Source of the DNA: Stenopsyche tienmushanensis
Taxonomy: Eukaryota > Arthropoda > Insecta > Trichoptera > Stenopsychidae
Reading direction: 5' to 3'
DNA: 64,000 bases
Assembly (NCBI GenBank): GCA_008973525.1
Contig: WACJ01000350.1
Location: forward strand, 248,001 to 312,000
The stretch's first letter is position 1, and each line of letters opens with the position of its first letter. The translations under genes and the position numbers were made by a program. This document shows, piece by piece, positions 11,942 through 21,196 of this stretch. The notes below the pieces were generated by a model. That model was not told the DNA's origin. It did no database searches and saw only the letters and a program-made list of their open reading frames with translations.

Positions 11942-12230
11942 TGTTATACGAATGGATGAGAATAGACGGGCGTCGAATAGAAAGACTCTCTTCTCTAAAT
12001 AACTATTTATTCCACACGAGAGATCTGGCTGTAGGAAGGACGACCTCCCGCAGCCAAGGCTAACCGACCACTCTTCCGATTCTCGCCGTCAGCGCGTCAT
12101 TAACCAACCGGCAACGCGCAAAAGCGGTCCGTTGGTATGCAGGTGTAATGTCTCCGTAGGGCCACAAGAGATGGCGCTGTTAAAATAACATATTGCACCT
12201 GAAGAGAGATGGAAGATGTCGCTGTTAACA
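11942..12230 (-). repeat. LTR-like block, 289 bp, possibly with leader 11880-11941
   Basis: A sharply GC-richer block starts TGTTATACG and ends GCTGTTAACA, so on either strand it has TGTTA...TAACA ends as retroviral-type LTRs do. On the minus strand it begins TGTTAACAGCGACATC, contains GGAATAAATAG (possible AATAAA signal) near the end and continues into a CpG-rich leader at 11880-11941. Two GCGCCATCTCTTG/GCGACATCTTCC-like words near one end are the kind of sequence often seen at arthropod LTR edges. There is no second LTR, no gag-pol, and no 5-bp target duplication was found. It could also be an unrelated repeat. Confidence 0.45.
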
Positions 12231-12559
12231 GCACTACTACGTGGGGATGGTAAAAAAAAAATTAATACGCGGTTTCAATGATTATAATGATTTTTTGATG
12301 AACAAACTTTTTTTTCGATCTTTTTTTTGACTAAATTAATATATGATAGTATGTAAAAGGTTTCATTTTGGAGACCATGCATTATTATTTGCTTTGACAC
12401 TAAATTTCAATAAGTATGTTTATTTAGATGGATATAATGTTATAATTCTGTGAAATTAAAATAGTTTATTGAACGAATCTAAGCATCATGTAGAACAAGA
12501 TCGAAAGCATTTTCGATGTTTTTTTTCTCTTGGGAGGAGGAAATCTACAAAAATACACC

Positions 12560-13200
12560 ATAATATAAAAACCATGATAGTTTGAGATTCCTATCCACTA
12601 AAACCCCCACTCTTTTTTTCTCTACAAACCCTCTCTTGGAATCTGCTTCGCATTGCTTCAAGGGGGCAGATTTACTTTTTAACGAACTGGTGTTCATTCT
12701 TTTAGTTATTTCTGTGCTTTCCTTCTTTCGCATGACCTCACTAATGAAATTCACCCACGCTTCCCACTTTTCTTTCATTTTGGTCATTGTGGTGACCATG
12801 TTGGATATGGTTGGGGTTTCTTCAATATTTTTCGCTAATTCTCGCCTATCTTCTGCCCATACCTCACATTTGAAGACGGTGATCACAATCCTCGCCGCAG
12901 TGGTGGCACTTTGTCGAATCTTCCTTGCCAATATTAAATAAGTAAGCACCGAAGCACCTGTGTCCCGTCAGCATCTGGGTCAGATGATAGGTGAGTTCTC
13001 CCTGCTTACGTGAGGTTCATTTTTGTATCGCTTGGATCAATTGGTATGTCCACCTTCCCTTGGTTCCGATGTCGCAACGATTCTGCCATTGTTGGATTGA
13101 TTCTTCCCAGTCTTTCTCTTTTTTGTATTTTTCTTATCTTCGCTTCCTTTCCATGGCGTGGATGTCCATGGGATAAGTGCCTGCTAGAATTTGTACTGGG
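12560..13200 (-). pseudogene. R1-clade non-LTR retrotransposon, 3' end of reverse transcriptase ORF
   Basis: The minus strand from about 13195 gives VQILAGTYPMDIHAMERKRR, then WEESIQQWQNRCDIGTKGRW, then GELTYHLTQMLTGHRCFGAY, then LFNIGKEDSTKCHHCGEDCD. A frameshift near 12877 moves to a second frame: CEVWAEDRRELAKNIEETPT, then MTKMKEKWEAWVNFISEVMR. R1-clade proteins end with this order: a LAG.PP.D block, a W..RW..S.KGRWT..L stretch, G...YYLTQ.LTGHGCF..Y, a CCHC-like C..CG...D..EH..F.C zinc knuckle, then RREL......V..M......W. The cysteines CHHCG and DCDH are visible. At least two stops and one frameshift make it dead. The upstream polymerase core (F.DD) is missing, as in a 5'-truncated insertion, which is usual for LINEs. 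Confidence 0.85.
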
Positions 13201-14945
13201 TACTGAGTACCGAGCCTTGAGGGATCTGGCTTTTCCGATCGACCTTCACAATACTAATTTATTATGTTTTACTTGTCCTAAAATAGTAAACATGACAATT
13301 TATAGAAACAGACAGGACCACCTATATTTAGAAAACTTGCTAATTTCATCTATTAGTCATAAATAAATCTATCCTTATTTAAGTAGGTAATAATTCTCTA
13401 TTCCTGGAAAAAATGTATATGGATATTAAATACATTTAATGAAAAAAATGGTATTTTATAAGAATAATACTATAATAAGTACAATTAAATGGCAGGGTGC
13501 TGTTTTATATCATATGTCTTGTGGACATGTGAACGGGACTTGTGTGATGTTGATGGTATTAATTGACTACCTAGCGATCAATCACTCAAATTCTCATCTC
13601 CAAAAAGTTTCCCATGAATTTTCAAAGCATTTCGATTCGATTCAAGACATTGTGCATTTGACAATGTCTTTCTATTTAACTGTCGCAAAAAATCAATTGT
13701 GAGCCTTTGGTATATTTTTTATTGCGAATTACATGTAAAACATAAGCATTTTACCTTTGGTTATATTGCAAAATGTCTATAGAACTGTTAATCGATTGCT
13801 CGATAAAGTCAAAATTCAATGAATGTTTTCCAAAGTTAAAATTGAAATTATGTCTTATATATGAAAAATTGCTTTTCGCTTTATCAATGGGGTAATTTGT
13901 AACTATGATTAATAAAAGTCGGCCTTGATAACTTCCTTCCGCTTCTTGGTATTGTGCTTTATAATTTATTGCAGACCTTCAAGCGTAGCTTTTTGTCCAT
14001 TACTGCAGTGTCGGATGGGCTCGGGTTTGATATTGGAAAAAAAGCTTGATGTGCGTTCGTGCGACTTCCCTTCCCTAGTCATGGAAGCGTGCCCTATAGA
14101 GTCATTAATACCAGGTGGTTTAAACTGAAGTACCCAAAACAGGAAACTTTGGCACAGATGTCGTGCCACGAGGCATATGGGGAAAGAGAGTTATTATGGC
14201 ACATGAGTGAGCATTTGCTCTGATCAAATTTTGAGAATTCGCTCATGCGGCTTCGGAGACAGATTCCGCCGATGTGATTGAGCACGGCTCTTTATTGTCT
14301 TCCGCTTCCTCTAGAGGGGCTCCAATTTGTTTATTACTTGTAGGGTTGCCTGAACTTTAAGCATATTCGCTTTTATCGAATTTGCAATTTTTCCACATGT
14401 GTTTGAGCTAAGGCAGATGAGATGCTCGATATTTTAAAACCGCTTGGAAGTTTTTGTCTCGAAGGAATTGTGAACCATAAAAATATATATAAAATCTACC
14501 AGGTATTTGGCTATTATATTTGAACCCATATATAGCAATAATGGTTGGAATGAAACGGCGATGAAGATAGTAATCATATGAAATAAGCGTGCCATGAAGA
14601 TTGTCTTGATAAATGCTGCCAGTGTGTAATTAAAAACTGCTTGAGGACTTCATGCCACGTGCCCATGATGCATTATTTAGACCATCATAAGATCTTTTCA
14701 TAAGATAAGAGTCCAACAAACTTTACATTTTTATTGTTAAAGACTATAGCATCGATAGCAAACGGGTTACCAAACGAAGAAACATAAAATAACAGAATTT
14801 AACTAACAGATGGCTTTATAAGCGTTCAACGATCATGCTGCATATGACTACTACTTTATAATAACTATGATATAAGACATTTGATTAAGAATTTAAATAA
14901 ATAATAACAAAATATCTGTACTTGTAAACGTCACCGTTACAACAC
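13201..14945. other. Non-coding stretch
   Basis: AT-rich, with a small 10-bp stem (AAGACATTGT...ACAATGTCTT, 13643-13669). A GC-richer patch covers about 13960-14330, with overlapping unrecognised 63-67-codon frames on both strands. Confidence 0.4.
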
Positions 14946-14947
14946 AT

Positions 14948-15122
14948 CACTCAATAAGTTCGTAGGATAATTAATAAAATAATAAGTTGTATAACAAATA
15001 ACAAAATAAAACAACGACTTTATTCATCAACATAGTCTTTTTCAAAAGTGATAAATTTATCCCAATGCTTCTCTAACATTTCGATACGTTTTTGTAGAAC
15101 GGCATTAATCATTGAAATTAAA
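14948..15122 (-). pseudogene. Mariner 3' end: transposase C-terminus plus terminal repeat
   Basis: The minus strand from 15121 reads MINAVLQKRIEMLEKHWDKF then ITFEKDYVDE, and stops at 15020-15022. This is the end of a mariner transposase (L..RW.KCI...G.Y...). After about 50 AT-rich bases follows ATCCTACGAACTTATTGAGT (14953-14972, minus), which resembles a mariner terminal inverted repeat. Everything upstream of the last ~33 codons is missing; the sequence from about 15125 is unrelated AT-rich DNA. Only a terminal fragment remains. Confidence 0.75.
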
Positions 15123-15227
15123 GGAATGACACTAATTTTGACAAACTAATTAAAGTTTTTATAGAAATTTTGCAGCATTTTATGTCTCCTATCCAATTCA
15201 TTAGATTCAAATTCAAGTTGTAGTATT

Positions 15228-16100
15228 CACTACTCTATTTTTTTTTGTGCGACTTTTTTTGTGCGATTTCGAAGTTATGCGGTTTTTTAAAGCATTTTTT
15301 TTTAATTTCATGAAGAGTACGTATTGGGATATTTTAGATAAAAAAGGAAATAAATCATCAACACTAGCCGAAATTTGGAAAAAAATCATAATTTGGGACT
15401 GTGTAAATCATATTGCATCTGCTGAAGTACGACCACGCCCTTTATTTTGGTTTAGATTTATGAAAAAATTCATTTAGTTTTTTTTTGCATTTTACCAATG
15501 TTTCGATTTTTAAAAATACATAATCTATAGGAATTTCCAAAATTCCAACTACTTACGGAGTTACAGCTATTTTAGTGACGCTACAACTAGGCCGGTTCTA
15601 CCATAATGAAATATTTTAACTCGAAACTATGTACTTTTAAGTAGTTTCGAGAAATTAATTAATTAATTACATCAAACTGGATACAAATCTTTTCTATATA
15701 ACCCTCTATTATTCCTACCAGATTTATGTTAAATTTCATTATTTAACTATTTAAAAAAAAAAACTGACAAAATAGAATCTACACACAAAACAATGATGAC
15801 ATTGAAACTGAGTGTACTATTTCTTCCGAAGAAAAAGTCTGGCATTAAAATTTTACCGATGATGCAAGACGTCCTTTAAATATTACCAAAACTTTTTAAT
15901 TGCCTTATTGTTTTCCTGATTTTTTATTAACTTTTTTTATGCGATTTTGGATATATTTTATAAAGCTGTTTCAAAATTATGCGGTTTTTAAAATCAATGG
16001 GATGCATCCTCACTTTTTCTATGTAAGTCATAGCTTTTTTTGTGTGATTTATTTTTGTGCGATTTTTCGCGGAACACATCTACCGCACAAAAAAAAATTA
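15228..16100 (+). mobile_element. Pogo/Tigger-like element, degenerate copy 1
   Basis: Matches the reverse complement of 20586-21194 from the left terminal region TTTGTGCGATTTCGAAGTTATGCGG (15258 onward, quoted in part) through TAGATAAAAAAGGAAATAAATC and TACAAATCTTTTCTATATAA to CTTCCGAAGAA. The encoded piece STYWDILDKKGNKSSTLAEI, then WKKIIIWDCVNHIASAE, then RPRPLFWFRF (within 15247-15477) resembles the region after the catalytic domain of Tigger/jerky transposases (W...I..A...I..AW..V....L..CW.K). An acidic tail DDIETECTISSEE follows near 15800 after a gap. The right side again carries TTATGCGGTTTTT and GTGCGATTTTTCGCGG words. The catalytic domain is absent, so it is an internally deleted relic. 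Confidence 0.65.
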
Positions 16101-17294
16101 TACTACTTTAATGCCGATTAAATACTTTAATATAAATGATTCTAAGATCAAATTACAAATTTCAGAATTTTTTAAATCAATTTTCTGCAATTATTTTAAA
16201 CACAAAGCTTGTAATGCAATGTGCCAATACAATTATATATATATATATATATTATACCGTGGATAAAAGTTTATCGAAATGAATAATGGAATACTTCCAA
16301 AAGTTATCATGGAGATCCCTTGGGATGATAAAGAATAGAAAATCTCAAAGCTCTCAATTTAATAAGACGAAAAGTCCAATCGAATATTATAGTGAAAGCT
16401 CAAGTATATATATTTTTATATTGCTTGTATTAATACATGCTTCCGTGTTTGGTGTTTTAAAATGTGATTATACATTTTTTGACTTATTAAAATGAAAATC
16501 GATTGAGTTTTGTTATATAATTATAGTTCTTCAAGGACGTTTTCTAGGATACAATTTGTTACGTATGAAAAAAATTACGCAATATCATTAACTCGTATTA
16601 GGACATATTCGATGATAAATGAAGTAAGAGTAGTAGAAATTAGAGCATTAATCATGGGATATTAATTGTATCGGCAATGGGACCGTAATGCGTATATTTG
16701 TGAGGCATTAATCCTTCTTATAAGCAAGTTGATTATTTCTGTGCGCGCAGCCCGGAGGCTTTGCCGCTATTAATAACGACCTAATTTCTAAATAATATCG
16801 GAGAGTATATTTATCGGGAACTGATACAGGGTGCTTCCTGCCAAGTTTTACATATTTTCAATATCCCGAACAGGTACGCCGAAAATGAGAAACACTTGTT
16901 TTGTGCGGACGGGCATACCGACCATTATGGGGAGGCCCTTGGGTGTAATATTTTCATAAGGCCCACTGCTACGTTATTGAATAATCCGAAACGCTAGCCC
17001 TGGAATATTGCAAGCCTTTGCAAAGCCTTTCCGTGCTTAATATATCATCTCTATGTATATAGATTCATATCCATGGTATGAATGTATAAAAAAAATAGCA
17101 ACCTGACGTGTTTTTCTTTTTTATTTGCAAATATAGAAAATTAGGTGTCAACATATGATTTTGCTCATTTGTAACATTATTAGAGCTTTCTAGAGAAATT
17201 TCCTGGAAAAACTTATATTAAGCGCCCCCCATGTAAAATTTATCATTAAATGCCCCCTATCATTAAAATATTTATTTAGAGATAATTTAAATAT
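16101..17294. other. Non-coding stretch with an (AT)n tract
   Basis: Holds an AT dinucleotide tract at 16233-16254 and a CpG-richer patch at about 16740-17000 containing GTGCGCGCAGCCCGGAGG. No gene, repeat family or RNA was recognised. Confidence 0.4.
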
Positions 17295-17816
17295 TTAATA
17301 TATTAAGGTTTTTTCACTGGCCGTGAATCCCCGGTTGGGTGTTAGACTCCACGATGTCCACCCATAAAATCCCATAAAGGAGCCAAAACTTCGCCCGTGG
17401 GCAACGGTTGAAACCCTGGGGTATTGATGTGGAGTAGAGGTGCGCGAATGTAGCCTTGTCGGTTTGTTCATCAAACGCAGCTGGGGTAGCCCAGCTAACA
17501 TGAGTTGGGTGTGCAGGTCACCCAGTGCTGCGCACCCATAAAGGTGTGTGTGGAACAGCCGATTACAGTAGTTGGTGGAGACTGTGTCAAAGGCCACTAT
17601 CCTCAACAGCCTAGGCATACAGGGGAGAACGGTTCTAGACTGTTCGAATAGCGACTCGTCTTCGTGGCTAGGTACTACAAATGATCGAACCGATACCAGT
17701 TCCATGGGGAAGAGGTAGCCCCTGCAGTCCGTCATCTACTGCAGCCCCCTTTAAACTTAGGTTAGACTCGTGGTGGCAGTGAACCCACGGTAGTATTCCT
17801 TCAAATGGGATCGTAC
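17295..17816 (-). repeat. Unclassified ~0.5-kb dispersed repeat, copy 2
   Basis: This is the inverted counterpart of 2151-2653, about 15 kb away. On the minus strand it holds an uninterrupted frame of 146 codons (17735 to 17295) that begins at the ATGACGGACTGCAG also present in copy 1 and ends TLIY followed by a stop. The predicted product starts MTDCRGYLFPMELVSVRSFV and is rich in R, S, L and H. I recognise no domain, signal peptide or membrane segment. The frame is broken in copy 1, so coding is unproven and it may be a chance frame in a GC-richer repeat. A second short repeat begins at 17817. Confidence 0.75.
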
Positions 17817-17890
17817 ATTTCATATGGTGTACCAAATACATATCATCGTAGCGTGCAGGTGTTGTTTAGCACGGCAAGGAAAAGGTTAAT
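17817..17890 (+). repeat. Short dispersed repeat, copy 1 of 2
   Basis: CATATGGTGTACCAAATACA, then TATCATCGTAGCGTGCAGGT, then TTAGCACGGCAAGGA matches 51429-51500 in the same orientation with a few substitutions and one small indel. It directly abuts the unclassified 0.5-kb repeat here but not at 51.4 kb, so the two are separate families. Confidence 0.7.
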
Positions 17891-20430
17891 GCAAATTTAA
17901 TGTGAATCTTCATTATGATTGTTAAAGTGTCGTATCTCGACAAATAATAAATAATTGTAGTTCTATAGACATACATGTCATAGTTATGTCTAGAATTAAT
18001 CTATTTTTAATAGACATACATGGATTAAGTTCGGTATTAAGCTGCGAAAATAAATTAAATTTTATTATATTTCTTTCACAGTATACATTTCTTCCGGAAT
18101 AATAGTAGGGATTTAATTTTAAATAACGCCTAAGTGTTTTCTACTTTGGTTTTAAATATATCGGAAAACCCTCTCGCGTGAACCCTTATATGGAACAGAT
18201 GCTAACGCGTGCGTTCTAGATTGCTTAATAACTTGGAATTACTCCAAGGTAGCGGATTGCAAACTACTACCACCTTTTACAGGGGTGAATCTACCTTGAC
18301 CAAGTTTTATTCCAGCGATTCTAAAAACGTTTCCTAAATATTTTATTTTTTGAACGATTTAACAGTACTAATTCGAGGCGATCCATCAAAGTCCCCTTCC
18401 TTTTACAGGACAAAAGTCGGCTTGGTCTGCAGTAGCTAAGGTTATGTAAGTCGTGTCCTTGGTTACTTAGTATGCGGAATGCGAGCGGTCACTTCAGCGC
18501 CGGATGTCCAAAAGCCATTCTTAAAATTACCACGTCAGCGAGAAATGCATCTATCATTTTACGAGGGTTCTGCAATCAAATACATGTGTCGCCAACATTC
18601 AATGTTCAGGTAAAAGACGGAGGCCCTTCGCTCCAAGGGACTCATAATAGGAAGGAATAATAATTCGAGAAACTCCAGCTCGGCCTCTGTCCTTCTTATA
18701 TCAAGAAAAATAGTATTTTTAATAAACTAGTACAGCTCAAAGAACGCTTTATAACCTTTGAAATGGTAATCAATCTGATTTGAGCGGATGATACAACATG
18801 TGTACCATAGCTTAACCAAAAGTTACCAGCCGCTAATACCACATATATAAATGTGCGACATCGATTTCATATAGGCAATATAGTATTTTTTTCATAGATA
18901 TACTTGCAATTTTATTTATTTTGAAATAGTTTTTAGATATTTGAATCATTAAGAAGCTCCCATATCATATTATCTAAATTAATTATGTTCGATGCAATAA
19001 TACACCCTTAATGGCGATTCGTACCTTATTTGTTTACGAGCTTTCTGGTTATTATATATTATATAATTTTAATCCCTGTTGGTTTGAAAAGCAGAGATTC
19101 TAATATGCGTACTTAAATATGTACGCTAACTGGGAAAGGTTTCCCATCGCTGTTCATCAGTATCATTGGTAATATGTCGTCGAGAGGATTACAATAAAGA
19201 CTAATTAACTTTTGAAATTATCAAAATAGCCCGAATCGCAACCTCTATTAAACGGAATTAATGTTAATAACGTATTGTGTAAATGTAATTACAGCTTCCA
19301 TGCTGGCATAATTACGAAGTAACTTAATAATGAGGAAGGAGCTTTATTATTTATGCGCTTAAATAAATATAAAGCTTGCGTAGATTCGTTCTAATGGAAA
19401 TCCGTTTTCACACAACATGGATTACTCCCGTCGGAAATAAATTAAATATTCCCTAATTTAATAGCCGCTAGCATAATTTGATTAAGTAGTGAAATAACAC
19501 AAATGTCCAATGGCTGCGTAGCGGGCATACGAGTTGGTGGGAGTTGCTGGCCCATGTTATTAAATTAGGCGAAAAGGTTAACAAAAATGAATGGCGATTC
19601 GTGAGGCCGCGGCAATGCTAATTCCACCCAATGGCCTAAATTGCAAAGAAATTGCTTTGGCCACAGTATCTCGTGCAGTATTCATTGCACTTAAGCTATG
19701 CGGTCCTTTGCCAAACCGGGCCGTATCGGTGTTGTTTGAGCGGCAAGAATTAAACAGGAAGTCAATTACATATTTACAACATCCCACAGGAAGTGCCGCT
19801 CGGGTGCACCGGTCTCCTCCCTTTATCGCACCCCTTTGCCTCTACATCCACTTTCCATTATCCACAACCACACCTCGTATGGATAACGCCGCGAGATAAT
19901 TTCGCCTTAATACTTAATAGGACTTCGTTTACATAATCTACTTAGCTCACTTATAACTAATTAAGTACCCAGAGTGCGTAAATTTATGTTTTTACATTTC
20001 GTATGTTGGTATGAAATGTGGTCGATGAAGCTTCATCTTGCATTTAAGGTATGGAATCGTTGCATAATACATGCCATTTTATGATAAAGGTTGGCTTATG
20101 ATAAACGTTATAAGATACTTAATTATTTGTTCATTACTATAACAAAAATGCGCAAATTGAAATTCATTACTCATACAAAATCAATGAATATGCAATCAAA
20201 AGCATTGAAAAATGTTTGTATTATAAAATCAATAATAGTGTTTTTAAGAATGCTCGGGGAAAATAATAGTAAAATCGACCAATAGCTTTGGTTGTGGAAA
20301 GACGAACTCTTCCTGCCGGCGTCGTCTGTAGTCTCGCATTTGAGATCGCTTTTCGCAGAAAATAAAGGTCCAAAACAAGCAATGCGTTTAAACTCATTCC
20401 ACTTAAACCTTGTCTTGCATCATTGGTAAC
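17891..20430. other. Non-coding stretch with two GC-richer patches
   Basis: Patches at about 18360-18660 and 19490-19900 are GC- and CpG-richer. The second contains overlapping frames on both strands (19591-19899 +, 102 codons; 19578-19787 -), neither of which resembles a known protein. They may be conserved non-coding elements. Nothing else was recognised. Confidence 0.4.
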
Positions 20431-20437
20431 ATTTTAA

Positions 20438-20475
20438 GGATATCTGACATCTGGCATCTCAAATGCCAGATATCC
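20438..20475. repeat. Imperfect hairpin
   Basis: GGATATCTGACATCTGGCAT then CTCAA then ATGCCAGATATCC. The right arm pairs with the left arm across 13 bases if a 7-base bulge on the left arm is looped out, or through 9 bases (ATCTGGCAT/ATGCCAGAT) without it. Confidence 0.75.
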
Positions 20476-20510
20476 ACTAGAGAAATACTAATTATTTTAA
20501 TTACATATTG

Positions 20511-20584
20511 ATCGAAAATTGCAACGAAAATTATCATACAGTGATGATAATCACTGTATGATAATTTTCGTTGCAATTTTCGAT
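20511..20584. repeat. Perfect 35-bp hairpin with 4-base loop
   Basis: The left arm 20511-20545 and the right arm 20550-20584 are exact reverse complements over 35 bases, with loop GATA at 20546-20549. Pairing stops at both outer flanks. On the minus strand it begins right after the stop codon of the degenerate pogo-like frame, where the rest of that element should be. Confidence 0.95.
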
Positions 20585-20585
20585 A

Positions 20586-21194
20586 TCACTCAAAATCGCT
20601 CTCTTCTTCGGAAGAAATATTATACCCAGTGTCAATGTCATCTTTGTTCTATGTAGATTTTCACTTTCGAACAATATAATTCATTATTAGTAAAAATGTC
20701 ACTATAGTCCCTAATTAAAAAAAAATAACAAAATGGCAACTTTTTAAAAAAAATTCAAAAGTCATTTTTTTGGTCAGTTTTATTTTTTTTTAAATAGTTA
20801 AAAAATAAATTTTAACATAAATCTGGTAGGAATAATATAGGGTTATATAGAAAAGATTTGTATCCAGTTTGAAGTAAAATTGAAGTAAAAAAAAGGGAAA
20901 TTCCTTTGGAGAATATATTTTTAAAAGTCAAAATATTGGAAAAATGCAAAAAAACGAAATCGATTTTTTCAAAAATCTAAACCAGAATAAAAGGCGTGGT
21001 CGTAATTCAGCGATAGCAGATGCAATATGATTTACACAGTTCCAAATTATAATTTTTTTCCAAACTTCGGTTAGTGTTGACGATTTATTTCCTATTTTAT
21101 CCAAAAAATCTCGATATGTACTCTTTATTAAATAAAAAAAATTGCTTTAAAAAAACCGCATAACTTCGAAATCGCACAAAAAGAGGTTTGAGTG
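20586..21194 (-). mobile_element. Pogo/Tigger-like element, truncated copy 2
   Basis: On the minus strand the element starts at 21194 with CACTCAAACCTCTTTTTGTG next to a TA (21195-21196), continues CGATTTCGAAGTTATGCGG, and encodes KSTYRDFLDKIGNKSS, then LTEVWKKIIIWNCVNHIASA, then IAELRPRLLFWFRFLKK. After a 300-base AT-rich gap comes an acidic tail KDDIDTGYNISSEEESDFE followed by TGA at about 20588-20590. The order matches copy 1 at 15.2 kb. The expected inverted end on the other side is missing; instead a perfect hairpin follows. The catalytic DDD domain is absent. The Tigger-like call rests on the W..I...A...I piece and TA/CA-type ends. Confidence 0.65.
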
Positions 21195-21196
21195 TA

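Noticed and set aside
12582..12941. 119-codon plus-strand frame that looks like a membrane protein
   Set aside because: It is the antisense shadow of the R1-clade relic on the minus strand; the hydrophobic look comes from the complement of a charged region.
19591..19899. 102-codon open frame, plus strand
   Set aside because: Both strands are open in the same patch and no family resemblance was seen.
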